64,000 nucleotides of DNA from JBBRHQ01 sp963725315 (GTDB lineage: Bacteria; Actinomycetota; Thermoleophilia; Solirubrobacterales; 70-9): assembly GCA_963725315.1 (NCBI GenBank), contig CAVRYA010000004.1:434001-498000 (forward strand), given 5' to 3'. The translations under genes and the position numbers were made by a program. Under the pieces are notes generated by a model. That model ran no database searches. It had not been told where the DNA came from and saw nothing but the letters and a program-made list of their open reading frames with translations. Shown here one piece after another: positions 1-8,679 of the stretch (positions are counted from its first letter, which is position 1; the number at the start of each line of letters is the position of its first letter).

Positions 1-259
1 AGCTTTGATTCAGGGTCCGATTCTGCCTCCGCTCTACGTCGAGCGGCCGCCCGCATGACGGGCCTGCGCCTCCAAGGATCGCCATGCCCCGCGCCGATCC
101 GCCTACGGGTCTCCTCTTCGGGACGTCCGAACAGCTGTCCCCAATCGAAAGGGGGCGCTACCGGAAGTGAGGAGTGTCTCGTTCCTGCCGAGGTCGGGTG
201 CTGATTGCTGCGCCGCATTAGGTCCCTTTTAGGAATTTCCACTTTGCTCGAGGGCAAGG

Positions 260-1555
260 GTGGATGCGGTCAGCACACAATCGGTTGGCGACCTTGCGGA
301 TACGTCTGCCCGGGCCGAGTCAAGCGCCGCCCTTCGCGACGTGCTCTGGGCATTCTTTTCCTCGCGGGCACTTGTCTGGGTTATCGGAATGGCCGCCGTC
401 GCGCTGGTCGGGTACTTCCCGCACGGTCAGGGCTCCTCGATTCTCGACCCCGGCCATTTGACAGTGCCCTTTCACCATCGGTTCCTCGACCTGCTGATCT
501 CTCCGGCGACCCGCTGGGACTCGGCCTGGTTTCTCAGCATCGCCAAAGCCGGTTACACACTTCCCTCTCAGGGCGTCTTCTACCCCCTGTACCCGAGTGT
601 GATCGCGCTCGGGGCGGCGGCGTTTGGCGGAGGCCTTGACTCGATTCTGGGGATCGCTATCTCGTCTGCCTGCGCGATCGGTTCGCTCTACCTCCTGCAC
701 CGTCTCGTCGTGTTGGATTTCGACGAACAGGTGGCGCGTAACACGGTCTGGATCTTCGCCTGGCTCCCTGTCTCCTTCGTGCTCTCGGCCGTCTACTCGG
801 AGGCCCTCTTCCTATTGCTTTCGGTCGGCTGCATCTACACCGCCCGGATGGGTCGCTGGGCCGCTGCCGGCCTTCTCGGTGGGCTCGCAGCCTTGACCCG
901 AAACAGCGGCGTCCTGCTGTTGGTGCCCCTGCTCATCCTCTACCTCTGGGGACCGCGCGCCGATCGAGGACCCGATCGCCCCGCGGGCGCGCGCAAGCCC
1001 CGCTACCTGCCGCAGCCCGACATTCTCTGGATCGCGCTTGTGCCGATCGGTCTGGCCATTTTCATCGCCTTTCTGGGTCTCTCCACCGGGCACCCGTGGA
1101 CGCCGTTCACCGAAGAGCGCCTCTGGGGGCGCCACTTCATCCCCCTGGCCGGCGTGCCCCTCGGAATCTTGAAAGCGCTGTGGGCTGTTCTCACCGCGGT
1201 GCCGGGACTGTATCCGCGCCTCGCAGGGCGTGTGACGGTCGCCGGGCAGATCCGGGATGTGGTCGAGTTGGGTTTCCTGGTACTCGCAGTGCTTCTGCTC
1301 CGCATTGCATCGAAGAGGCTGCCGCTCGCCTACGCCGCCTACGCTGCGATCAGCCTCGCGATGGCGGTCTCAGTTCCGGCCGGCAACGACCCGCTCAAGT
1401 CGCTTCCTCGCTTCACACTCGTGATGTTCCCCCTCTGGATCGCTCTGGGTCTATGGGCGACCGAGCGTCGCCACGTGAGGGCGGTGATCGCGGTCTCGGC
1501 GCCGCTGCTTGCGCTTGGGACCTTCGGTTTCGTCTCCTGGAGCTCGGCCGCCTGA
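260..1555 (+). CDS. PIG-V-like integral membrane mannosyltransferase
   Basis: A 431-residue hydrophobic protein with about ten membrane spans. Near residue 90 it has the motif RWDSAWFLSIAKAGY, which matches the W-D-x-x-x-[FY] plus G-Y signature of the GPI mannosyltransferase 2 (PIG-V) family. Bacterial members are GT-C-type enzymes thought to move mannose or another sugar from a polyprenyl-phosphate donor onto envelope glycans. The start is a GTG preceded by a weak purine-rich stretch, and an overlapping ATG four bases downstream is in another frame. The gene stands alone and converges on the glycosylase gene. Family membership is fairly secure, but the sugar and acceptor cannot be read from the sequence. 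Confidence 0.8.
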   Translation: MDAVSTQSVGDLADTSARAESSAALRDVLWAFFSSRALVWVIGMAAVALVGYFPHGQGSSILDPGHLTVPFHHRFLDLLISPATRWDSAWFLSIAKAGYTLPSQGVFYPLYPSVIALGAAAFGGGLDSILGIAISSACAIGSLYLLHRLVVLDFDEQVARNTVWIFAWLPVSFVLSAVYSEALFLLLSVGCIYTARMGRWAAAGLLGGLAALTRNSGVLLLVPLLILYLWGPRADRGPDRPAGARKPRYLPQPDILWIALVPIGLAIFIAFLGLSTGHPWTPFTEERLWGRHFIPLAGVPLGILKALWAVLTAVPGLYPRLAGRVTVAGQIRDVVELGFLVLAVLLLRIASKRLPLAYAAYAAISLAMAVSVPAGNDPLKSLPRFTLVMFPLWIALGLWATERRHVRAVIAVSAPLLALGTFGFVSWSSAA

Positions 1556-1613
1556 GGCTTCAGATGGCGATTCCCAACGGTAGAGCGGCCACTCCGTCGG
1601 TCGGCGGGGGAGT

Positions 1614-2267
1614 TCAGGCAACCGGGTTGTTCGCGAGCGACTCCCAGAGATAGATCGAGGCGAGGCTGCGGTTCGGCGACCAGCGCTGGGCGATCTCGAC
1701 CGCCTCGGCCGGGGAGGGCATCGCATCAAGGCCGTGGCAGAGCTGGATCGCGCGGCGCAGCCCGAGGTCGCCCCCGGAGAAGACGTCGGGGCGCTTCAGA
1801 TGGAAGATCAGGAACATCTCAGCTGTCCAGCGGCCGAGGCCGCGGACGGCGATGATCTCCTCGATCACCTCTTCGTCGCCCAGCTCGTCGAGGCGGTCCA
1901 GCTCGAGCTCGCCGTCGAGGACGTGCACCGCGAGGTCCTTGACGTACTCGACCTTGCGGCCCGAGAGCCCGCAGGCGCGCAGCGCGTCGGCGTCCGCCTC
2001 GAGCAGCTCTTGGGGAGCCGGGTCGCGGCCCCCGAACAGCTCCAGGACGCGACCGTGGATCGTCGCCGCGGCCTTGGTCGAGAGCTGCTGGCCGACGATC
2101 GCCCGCAGCAGCGTCCCGTAGGCGTCGCTCTGCTCGGCGCCGCGGCGCCGCAACCGCCGCCCACGTCCCAGTCGCCCGAGCTCGGCGATCAGCCGGGCCA
2201 TCGCCGGATCGGAGGCTGCGAGCTGCTCGCGTCTTCGCTTGGCCGAAGTGCTCAGCGCCCGCTCCAT
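1614..2267 (-). CDS. DNA-3-methyladenine glycosylase II (AlkA-like, HhH-GPD family)
   Basis: A 217-residue base-excision repair glycosylase that would remove alkylated purines from DNA. The HhH-GPD core is visible: IVGQQLS near residue 60, the hairpin-helix-hairpin segment VRGLGRWTAEMFLIF near residue 145, and the catalytic aspartate in FSGGDLGLRRAI near residue 165. It lacks the N-terminal domain of E. coli AlkA, so it resembles the shorter bacterial and archaeal forms, and it shows no iron-sulfur cysteines. Its ATG lies 16 bp inside the end of the upstream crotonase gene, so the two are probably co-transcribed with the biotin carrier, although the functions look unrelated. Confidence 0.87.
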   Translation of the reverse strand: MERALSTSAKRRREQLAASDPAMARLIAELGRLGRGRRLRRRGAEQSDAYGTLLRAIVGQQLSTKAAATIHGRVLELFGGRDPAPQELLEADADALRACGLSGRKVEYVKDLAVHVLDGELELDRLDELGDEEVIEEIIAVRGLGRWTAEMFLIFHLKRPDVFSGGDLGLRRAIQLCHGLDAMPSPAEAVEIAQRWSPNRSLASIYLWESLANNPVA

Positions 2268-3058
2268 TCGGGCTTCCGCTTCTCGGCGAAGGCGCGGATG
2301 CCCTCGCGCAGGTCCTCGGAGGCGAAGCAGGACTCGCGCAGCGCGACCAGCCCCTGCTCCTGCTGCTCGCTGAGCACCGGGTTGGCGTTGAGGATGTCGA
2401 TCGCGTGCTTGTTGCCCTTGGTCGAGAGCGGCGCGTGGGAGGCGATCGCCGCGGCGAGCTCGATCGAGGCCGCCTCGAGGTCGTGGTCGGCGATCACCCA
2501 GTTGAGGAGGCCGAGCTGCTCGGCCCGCGAGGCACTCAGGCTGCCGCCGGTCAGGAACAGCTCCTTGGTCCTCGCCACGCCGATCACGTCGAGGAACTTG
2601 CGAAGCCCGGTATGCCCGTAGACGAGGCCGAGCTTCGCCGGCGGCATCCCCAGCTTCGCCCCCGCCGCGCAGATGCGGAGATCGCAGGTGACGGCCAGCT
2701 CGAGGCCGCCCCCGAAGCAGTGCCCGTTGAGCGCCGCGACGATCGGCCAGGGATGGGAAGCGACTGCCTCGATCGCCTCCAGGAAGGGGTGCCCGACGAG
2801 GGCCTCGGCATCGCGCTCGAAGGCCGACTCGGAGATCGAGCCGATGTCGTAGCCGGCCGAGAAGACGGGCGGCGCTCCGGTGATCATCACGCAGCGGATA
2901 TCGATGCCGCGGTCGAGGCTCGGCATCACCTCGGCGATCGCGTCGAGAACATCGTGGTCGAGGGCGTTGCGCTTCTCCGGGTTGGAGATCGTCAGCCGCG
3001 CGACCGCCTCGGCTGGCTCGTCCAAGACGAGCTTGCCCCCGGCCAGGCTCTCACCCAC
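2252..3058 (-). CDS. Enoyl-CoA hydratase/isomerase family protein (crotonase fold)
   Basis: A 268-residue crotonase-fold protein that would bind an acyl-CoA and act through an enolate. It has the oxyanion-hole segments FSAGYDI (near residue 68) and LNGHCFGGGLELA (near residue 110). In classic hydratases one catalytic glutamate sits in GGGxE and a second in a QPE motif. The first is present (GGGLEL), but the second region reads MPPAKLG and lacks it. It may therefore be an isomerase, thioesterase-like or otherwise atypical member rather than a true hydratase. It begins 5 bp after the biotin carrier stop and overlaps the glycosylase by 16 bp, which indicates a three-gene minus-strand operon. Confidence 0.83.
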   Translation of the reverse strand: MGESLAGGKLVLDEPAEAVARLTISNPEKRNALDHDVLDAIAEVMPSLDRGIDIRCVMITGAPPVFSAGYDIGSISESAFERDAEALVGHPFLEAIEAVASHPWPIVAALNGHCFGGGLELAVTCDLRICAAGAKLGMPPAKLGLVYGHTGLRKFLDVIGVARTKELFLTGGSLSASRAEQLGLLNWVIADHDLEAASIELAAAIASHAPLSTKGNKHAIDILNANPVLSEQQEQGLVALRESCFASEDLREGIRAFAEKRKPEWSGR

Positions 3059-3063
3059 GGGAG

Positions 3064-3276
3064 CTACTCCAGGACGACGAGGACGTCTCCCTCATTGACC
3101 GACTGGCCCTCCTCGCAGCGGATCTCGCTCACCTTGCCGTCATCCTCCGCCTCGACCGGGATCTCCATCTTCATCGACTCGAGGATGACCACAGTGTCGC
3201 CGTCGGAGACCTGGTCGCCGACGGCGACCTCGATCTTCCAGACGTTGCCGGTGATGTGGGCTTCGATGTCTGCCAT
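3064..3276 (-). CDS. Small biotin/lipoyl carrier protein (TB7.3-like BCCP)
   Basis: A 70-residue stand-alone biotin attachment domain. The hammerhead is complete and carries ESMKMEIP, in which the lysine between two methionines (residue 36) is the expected biotinylation site. Size and sequence resemble the mycobacterial biotinylated protein TB7.3. Such a protein could carry carboxyl groups for an acyl-CoA carboxylase, and a carboxyltransferase subunit lies at 26.0-27.7 kb, but no biotin carboxylase is in the window, so pairing is inference. I chose the ATG at 3276 because longer upstream reading frames add only low-complexity Arg/Ala/Gly sequence and the domain begins exactly here. It leads the small operon with the crotonase and AlkA-like genes. 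Confidence 0.85.
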   Translation of the reverse strand: MADIEAHITGNVWKIEVAVGDQVSDGDTVVILESMKMEIPVEAEDDGKVSEIRCEEGQSVNEGDVLVVLE

Positions 3277-3297
3277 GGCGGGGCACAATAGCCACCC

Positions 3298-3999
3298 TTG
3301 TCCGCGGAACCCGCACCCCCCATGGTGATCGTCGCCGCCCGAAACGAGGCGGACCGGATCGGGGAAACACTGGAGGCCCTGCGGCGCTCGTTCCCGGGCG
3401 CCACGGTGATCGTCGCCGACGACGCCTCCCGGGACGGCACCGCCGAGCTGGCCCTGGCCGGCGGCGCCGAGCTGGTCAGTCGCGGTCGCCCGCACGGCAA
3501 GGGCGCCAACGTGACCGCTGCGGCCGAGGCGGCGCTCGGCCACCCGGACGCGGCGGAGGGGCGGGTCTTCCTCCTCTGCGACGCCGACCTCGGCGCCTCC
3601 GCAGCCCGGCTCGGGCGCCTGGTCGAGGCGGTCGAGGCGGGCGAGTGCGACCTCGCGGTGGCCTCCTTCAGCCGCCGCGAGGGGGGCGGCTTCGGCATCG
3701 CCCTCGGCTTCGCCCGCTGGGCGATCCGCCGGCGCTGCGGGATCGAGGCGACCGCTCCGATCTCCGGTCAGCGGGCGATGCGCGAGGCCGTGCTGCGCTC
3801 GGCGATGCCCTTTGCCGCCGGCTACGGAATGGAGGTCGGGATGACGATCGACGCGGTGCGGGCCGGAGCGCAGCTGCGCGAGTACGAGCTCGACCTCTCC
3901 CACCGGGCGACGAGCCGCGACGCCGCCGGCTTCGTCCACCGCGCCCGCCAGCTCCGCGACTTCGCCCGCGCCTATCTGGCGCGGGGCCGTTCGAGCTGA
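3298..3999 (+). CDS. Family 2 glycosyltransferase (GT-A fold)
   Basis: A 233-residue soluble GT2-type enzyme. The N-terminus has the nucleotide-sugar binding pattern VIVAARNEADRI, followed by VIVADDASRDGTAE near residue 40 and the metal-binding DxD in LLCDADLGAS near residue 97. A later Gly-rich segment and EVGMTIDAV fit the acceptor part. No membrane span is seen, unlike dolichol-phosphate-mannose synthase relatives with C-terminal helices. The start is uncertain: a TTG at 3298 or the ATG at 3322, which begins directly at MVIVAARNE and may be better. It is divergent from the biotin carrier gene, with only about 20-45 bp for two promoters. The substrate is unknown. Confidence 0.8.
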   Translation: MSAEPAPPMVIVAARNEADRIGETLEALRRSFPGATVIVADDASRDGTAELALAGGAELVSRGRPHGKGANVTAAAEAALGHPDAAEGRVFLLCDADLGASAARLGRLVEAVEAGECDLAVASFSRREGGGFGIALGFARWAIRRRCGIEATAPISGQRAMREAVLRSAMPFAAGYGMEVGMTIDAVRAGAQLREYELDLSHRATSRDAAGFVHRARQLRDFARAYLARGRSS

Positions 4000-4019
4000 G
4001 CAGGCTTTGCGCCGTTCGC

Positions 4020-4382
4020 TCAGTCGGACTTCGCGTAATCCCCGAACTGGCCGAAGTCGACCATCTCGCAGGGCTCGTCGCCGACCACCACCGCATCGTG
4101 ACCGGGCGGTATCGCGCAGACGTCCCCGGGCCCGATCTCGCCTTCCGAGCCGTCGTCCATCGTCACCTTCATCCGGCCCGAGAGGACGTAGGCGAGATGG
4201 GAGACCATGCAGGAGTCGGTGCCGGCGATCGGCTTGATGTTCTCCGACCAGCGCCAGCCGGGCTCGAAGGTTCCCCTCCCGACCGTCTGGCCTCCGATCT
4301 TGACCACCTTCGCCTCGCCGTTGCCCTCGAAGGGACGCACCTCGTCGGGTGAGTCGAAGTTCCTGACCTCAATCGCTGCCAT
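4020..4382 (-). CDS. Cupin-domain protein
   Basis: A 120-residue single cupin barrel. The second half has the pattern G-x-V-C-A-I-P-P-G-H-D-A in GPGDVCAIPPGHDA, and an earlier SHLAYVLSGRM corresponds to cupin motif 1, where a His and nearby acidic residues could bind metal. Related small cupins are often uncharacterised and may be isomerases, dioxygenases or sensory modules. The ATG at 4382 is supported by AAAGGAG about ten bases upstream on the coding strand. It is divergent from glycerol kinase and convergent with the GT2 gene, so it is probably monocistronic. No substrate can be assigned. Confidence 0.75.
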   Translation of the reverse strand: MAAIEVRNFDSPDEVRPFEGNGEAKVVKIGGQTVGRGTFEPGWRWSENIKPIAGTDSCMVSHLAYVLSGRMKVTMDDGSEGEIGPGDVCAIPPGHDAVVVGDEPCEMVDFGQFGDYAKSD

Positions 4383-4493
4383 CTGGGAGCTCCTTTCAGA
4401 TTCGCGAGCCCCTCCCCGGGAGCGACGCTCCGCTCGCAGCGAACCTACAGTCGCCGGCGCCGCAAGGCAACCCGCCGCGGATAGCCTGCCGCC

Positions 4494-5948
4494 ATGATCC
4501 TCGCGATCGACCAGGGCACCACCGGCACCACCTGCCTCGTCTTCGACCTCGGGGGCCGGATCGCCGGGCGCGCCTACTCCGAGTTCCACCAGCACTTCCC
4601 CCGCCCCGGCTGGGTGGAGCACGACGCGACCGAGATCTGGGAGGTGACGCGTCAGGTGGCCTTCGCGGCGATCGCCGACGCCGGGATCGAGGGCTCCGCC
4701 CTGAGCGGGATCGGGATCACCAACCAGCGCGAGACCGTCGTCGCCTGGGACCCCGAGAGCGGCGAGCCGGTCCACAACGCCCTGGTCTGGCAGGACCGCC
4801 GCACCGCCGAGCGCTGCGATCGGCTCAAGGCCGAGGGGCACGAGCCGCTGGTGCGCGAGCGGACCGGGCTGATCATCGACCCCTATTTCTCCGGGACCAA
4901 GATCGAGTGGCTGCTGGAAAACGTCGAGGCCGCCCGCGAGGCGGTCTTCGGCACGATCGATTCCTGGCTCGCCTTCAAGCTCACCGGCCGCCACCTGACC
5001 GACTATTCGAACGCCTCGCGCACGATGCTCTTCGACATCCACGAGCTGGCCTGGGACTCCGAGCTCTGCGAGCTGCTCGGGGTCGAGCCCTCCCGGCTGC
5101 CGGAGCCGGTTCCCTCCTCCGCCGTCTACGCCACCACCTCGGAGTTCGGCGGCGAGGTCCCGGTCGCCGGGATCGCCGGCGACCAGCAGGCGGCGCTGTT
5201 CGGCCAGGCGTGCCACGCCCCCGGAGACGCCAAGAACACCTACGGGACCGGCAGCTTCGTGCTGCTCAACACCGGCGCCGAGGCGCCCCCGCCAGGCGAG
5301 GGCCTGCTGACCACCGTCGCCTGGGGCCTCGGGGAGGAGACCGACTACGCCCTGGAGGCCGCGGTCTTCGTCACCGGCGCCGCCGTGCAGTGGCTCCGCG
5401 ACGGGCTGGGGATCATCTCGGAGGCCTCCGAGTCGGAGGCCCTGGCCGCCTCGCTGCAGGGAAACGACGGCGTCTACTTCGTCCCCGCCCTGACCGGTCT
5501 CGGCTCACCCCACTGGGACCCCTATGCCCGGGGCACGATCGTCGGCCTCACCCGTGGCAGCGGCCGTGAGCATCTCGCTCGCGCCGCGCTGGAGGCGATC
5601 GCCTATCAGACCGTCGACGCCGTCCGCGCCCAGGAGGCCGCCTCGGGGCGGCGGTTGGCCTCGCTGAAGGCCGACGGGGGCGCCGTCGTCAACCGCTGGC
5701 TGATGCAGTTCCAGGCCGACGTCCTCGGGGCGCCGGTGATCGTCCCCGAGATCACCGAGACGACCGCGCTCGGCGCCGCCTACCTGGCGGGGATCGCGAC
5801 CGGGGCGTGGAGCCGGGAGGGGGTGGCGGATATGTGGCGTCGTCGGGCGGCGTATGAGCCGGCGATGAGCGAGGACGAGCGCCGTTCGCTGCTGGCCGGC
5901 TGGGCCCGCGCGCTCGAGCGCTCGCGCGGCTGGGCCGAGGGGGCGTAA
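4494..5948 (+). CDS. glpK: Glycerol kinase
   Basis: A 484-residue FGGY-family kinase that phosphorylates glycerol to sn-glycerol 3-phosphate with ATP. The N-terminal phosphate-binding loop DQGTTGTTCLVFD, the substrate-site segment TNQRETVVAWD, and LVWQDRRT are typical of GlpK rather than xylulokinases. The central GIAGDQQAALFGQAC and TYGTGSF segments form the ATP-domain signature, and LKADGGAVVNRWLMQFQAD lies in the C-terminal domain. The length is slightly below the usual 495-505. No glpF or glpD is adjacent. The next gene on the same strand is an acyl-glycerophosphate acyltransferase, so glycerol entering here could feed phospholipid synthesis (inference from context). Confidence 0.93.
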   Translation: MILAIDQGTTGTTCLVFDLGGRIAGRAYSEFHQHFPRPGWVEHDATEIWEVTRQVAFAAIADAGIEGSALSGIGITNQRETVVAWDPESGEPVHNALVWQDRRTAERCDRLKAEGHEPLVRERTGLIIDPYFSGTKIEWLLENVEAAREAVFGTIDSWLAFKLTGRHLTDYSNASRTMLFDIHELAWDSELCELLGVEPSRLPEPVPSSAVYATTSEFGGEVPVAGIAGDQQAALFGQACHAPGDAKNTYGTGSFVLLNTGAEAPPPGEGLLTTVAWGLGEETDYALEAAVFVTGAAVQWLRDGLGIISEASESEALAASLQGNDGVYFVPALTGLGSPHWDPYARGTIVGLTRGSGREHLARAALEAIAYQTVDAVRAQEAASGRRLASLKADGGAVVNRWLMQFQADVLGAPVIVPEITETTALGAAYLAGIATGAWSREGVADMWRRRAAYEPAMSEDERRSLLAGWARALERSRGWAEGA

Positions 5949-6015
5949 CCGCTTGCGGGGGAGCGGGTAGGAACCAACGGGCCCCTGGCGCGCCCCGCGT
6001 GCCGGGCCGCTACAG

Positions 6016-6795
6016 ATGGCAGAGATCAAGCCGCAGAGATACAAGGACTCTCGTCCCGCCGCCTACTTCGAGAAGTTCCACGAGCGGGCGCGTACGGACC
6101 GCCAGGGCGGCTGGGTCTACAACATCGCTCGAGTCATCCTCACCCTGCCGACGGTGCTGGTCTTCCGCACCCGGGCGATCGGGACCGAGAACGTCCCCGC
6201 CAGCGGCCCGGTCCTGCTCGCCCCCAACCACTTCAGCCAGATGGACCACTTCTTCTGCGCTGTCTACATGCGGCGAAAGGTCCGCTTCATGGCCAAGTCA
6301 CAGCTCTTCGGGCCGCCGGTTCTGACCTTCATCTTCCACCACGGTGGCGCCTATCCGGTGCGTCGAGGACACGCCGACGAGGAGGCGTTCGAGACCTCCT
6401 ACGCGATCCTCGAGCACGGCCATCCGCTGCTGATCTACGCCGAGGGTGGCCGCTCGCGCTCGCGCAACCTCGGGACGCCGCGCCGCGGCATCGGCCGGAT
6501 CGCCCTCGAGTCGGGCGTCCCGGTCGTCCCGGTCGCGATCCACGGCTCGGCCGGGGTCCGCGGGTGGCGCCGGCTGCGCTTCCCCAAGGTCACCGTCCAG
6601 TACGGCGAGCCGGTCACCTTCCCGGCCGAGGCCAGGCCGAGCCGCGAGCACCAGATCGAGGCCGCCGAGGAGATCTTCGACCGGGTGCGGACGATGTACA
6701 CGGCGCTGGAGGAGAAGGGTCGGAGCGGCGTGATCCGCTCGCTGCGCGAGGGCCTGCCCTCGCCGACGCCCGGCCGCGCCTCGCCCGAGGGCTGA
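6016..6795 (+). CDS. 1-acyl-sn-glycerol-3-phosphate acyltransferase (PlsC-like)
   Basis: A 259-residue membrane-associated acyltransferase that would add a second acyl chain to lysophosphatidate or a related lysolipid. The catalytic NHFSQMD provides the HX4D motif near residue 75. The substrate-binding motif is YAEGGRSRSR near residue 140, and VPVVPVAI follows as block IV. The first 55 residues include an amphipathic region and one hydrophobic segment near residue 40. It lies 67 bp after glpK on the same strand and may be co-transcribed with it. The acyl donor and exact acceptor are unknown, and a role in glycolipid synthesis is possible. Confidence 0.84.
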   Translation: MAEIKPQRYKDSRPAAYFEKFHERARTDRQGGWVYNIARVILTLPTVLVFRTRAIGTENVPASGPVLLAPNHFSQMDHFFCAVYMRRKVRFMAKSQLFGPPVLTFIFHHGGAYPVRRGHADEEAFETSYAILEHGHPLLIYAEGGRSRSRNLGTPRRGIGRIALESGVPVVPVAIHGSAGVRGWRRLRFPKVTVQYGEPVTFPAEARPSREHQIEAAEEIFDRVRTMYTALEEKGRSGVIRSLREGLPSPTPGRASPEG

Positions 6796-6830
6796 GCCGC
6801 CGGGCATCGCGCTGAGCCGGCCGGCCGCGC

Positions 6831-7739
6831 CTAGGAGTAGCTCTTCGCCAGCTTCGCGTAGAAGCTCGGGTCGTGCCCCGGGGTGATGATCGACTGCGGG
6901 AACTCGCGTTGGAACAGCTTCAGCTCCTGCAGCGAGCGCCTGAAGTTGTGCTCGTCGAAGGGTCGCGGCGGCAGGGGGGCCCCGGTGAGCTGGCCCAGCG
7001 TGTAGAAGGCGTCGCCGCCGATGACGAAGTCGCGCTCGTCGAGGCGGGCGATCACAGACTGGTGTCCGGCGCTGTGGCCGGGGGTGTAGGCGAGCCGGAT
7101 CGAGCCATCGCCGAAGAGGTCGAAGGTGCGGCCGAAGGTGGCATAGGAGCCGACCCCGCCGCGGTCGAAGTCGATCGTGCGGTAGTCGAAGGTGTAGTCG
7201 AAGTGGGAGGGCCTGTAGCCGCGCAGCAAGGGGCGGCCGCCCCGGGTCGCGTCGTCCCACTCGGCCTCGGAGACGACGAACGTGGACTGGGGGAACTCGG
7301 AGATCGCTGAGGTGTGATCGAGATGCAGGTGCGTCATCACCACGATCGGGATCTCGGCAGCGTCGAGCCCGCGAGCGCGGAGCTGGGCGGGGACGTCCTC
7401 GCCTGCCTTCAGGACCGGCTTGGCAAACCGGGTCGCGGCGGAGCCGAGGTTCTCCTCGGGATCGCTGGCGATCGAGGGATGAAGGCCGGTGTCGACGAGG
7501 ATCGCGCCGGCGCTCGGGTGGCGGATCAGGAACGCCGGGATCGGTATCTCGTTGGGGGGCTTGCCGGTCATCAGGGCCCGCATCAGCCGCAGGGTCAGGA
7601 AGCTGCCGCCGGGGCTCTCCATCAGCGCGAGGGGCCAGTTCATGCGCCCGGCGACCATCGGCTCGACGCTCACGGTGGCCCCCTCGCTGCCGCCGGCGAG
7701 CGGTTCGTGCAGGGGCTTGGTCTCGGCGTGCATGCTCAT
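6831..7739 (-). CDS. Metallo-beta-lactamase-fold hydrolase, N-acyl-homoserine-lactonase-like
   Basis: A 302-residue metallohydrolase with the zinc signature HLHLDH near residue 142, a second His in GHSAGH, a bridging Asp in GGDAFY, and the final His in TPGHDP. This set matches the AiiA-type lactonase branch, including the long N-terminal part with FLIRHPSAGAILVDTG. Such enzymes open lactone rings, including quorum-sensing acyl-homoserine lactones, but many act on other lactones. No luxI or luxR gene is seen here. It lacks a signal peptide, so it should be cytoplasmic. It is divergent from the reductase at 7788 with about 48 bp between the starts. Confidence 0.78.
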   Translation of the reverse strand: MSMHAETKPLHEPLAGGSEGATVSVEPMVAGRMNWPLALMESPGGSFLTLRLMRALMTGKPPNEIPIPAFLIRHPSAGAILVDTGLHPSIASDPEENLGSAATRFAKPVLKAGEDVPAQLRARGLDAAEIPIVVMTHLHLDHTSAISEFPQSTFVVSEAEWDDATRGGRPLLRGYRPSHFDYTFDYRTIDFDRGGVGSYATFGRTFDLFGDGSIRLAYTPGHSAGHQSVIARLDERDFVIGGDAFYTLGQLTGAPLPPRPFDEHNFRRSLQELKLFQREFPQSIITPGHDPSFYAKLAKSYS

Positions 7740-7787
7740 CGTCGCTCACAGTAGCGGCGCGATCGCCGCCGGTAGGCTTGCGCGGCC

Positions 7788-8639
7788 TTGGCTGAACGCA
7801 CTCTTTCGCGAATCTTCGCCCCCGGGCTGCTGGACGGGAAGGTGTGCGTGGTCTCGGGGGCGGGAACTGGCCTGGGGCGGGCGACGGCGCTCGAGATGGC
7901 TGGTCTCGGGGCGACGGTGATCGGTTGCGGCCGGCGCCCGGAGCCGCTGGCCGAGACCGCGGCCGCGGCCGAGGGCATGCAGGGCTCCTTCTCCTTCGAG
8001 CCGCTCGACATCCGCGAGGAGGAGGGGGTGGACGCCTTCGTCGCCGGCGCCCTCGAGCGCCACGGCCGGATCGACGTCCTCGTCAACAACGCCGGCGGGC
8101 AGTTCCTCAGCCCGGCCGAGGCGATCTCGCCGAAGGGGTTTCGCACCGTGATCGACCTCAACGTCCAGGGAACCTGGCTGATGACCCACGCCGCCGCCAC
8201 CAAGGCCTTCATCCCGCAGCAGGGCGGGAAGATCCTCAGCGTCACACTCTCCCCCCACAACGGGATGCCGGGGATGGTCCACTCCGGTGCCGCCCGGGCG
8301 GCGGTCGAGAACATGATGCGCACCCTCTCGATCGAGTGGGCCCGCTTCGGGATCCGCGCCTGCGCGGTCGCCGCCGGGCAGTTCGACACCGAGACGCTGC
8401 GGACCAAGTACCCGCAGGAGGTGGTCGAGAACGTCGCCTCCACGGTCCCCCTCGGCCGCCTCGGCACCGAGGAGGAGATGGCCTGGCTGATCACCTTCCT
8501 CGCCTCGCCCGCGGGCGACTTCTTCTCCGGCACGGTGATCACCGTCGACGGCGCCCGCGACAACTGGTTCGGCTCCTGGCCGCCGGGTGTCTACGGCGAG
8601 CGCGGCGAGCCACCGGCGGAGGAGCGCCGCGGCGACTGA
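7788..8639 (+). CDS. Short-chain dehydrogenase, 2,4-dienoyl-CoA-reductase-like
   Basis: A 283-residue Rossmann-fold protein with the nucleotide motif SGAGTGLG near residue 23 and the NNAGG motif near residue 102. The classic catalytic YxxxK is absent: the position reads HSGAARAAV, with His for the usual Tyr/Gln region and Arg where DECR-type reductases keep Lys (GAAK). Overall it follows the dienoyl-CoA reductase branch, ending with LASPAGDFFSGTVITVDGA. It would fit a role in unsaturated fatty acid degradation using NADPH. The likely start is a TTG. The Arg substitution makes activity uncertain. Confidence 0.76.
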   Translation: MAERTLSRIFAPGLLDGKVCVVSGAGTGLGRATALEMAGLGATVIGCGRRPEPLAETAAAAEGMQGSFSFEPLDIREEEGVDAFVAGALERHGRIDVLVNNAGGQFLSPAEAISPKGFRTVIDLNVQGTWLMTHAAATKAFIPQQGGKILSVTLSPHNGMPGMVHSGAARAAVENMMRTLSIEWARFGIRACAVAAGQFDTETLRTKYPQEVVENVASTVPLGRLGTEEEMAWLITFLASPAGDFFSGTVITVDGARDNWFGSWPPGVYGERGEPPAEERRGD

Positions 8640-8679
8640 GCCCGTCCCCGTGGGTCTCGGGATGTCCGGCACGATCCGA

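Noticed and set aside
1..58. Possible C-terminal end of an upstream gene on the plus strand (frame 2, ending with a TGA at 56-58)
   Set aside because: Only about 18 codons are visible, with no recognisable family motif. Positions 1-259 otherwise show nothing I can support as a gene; they should include the promoter of the first gene.
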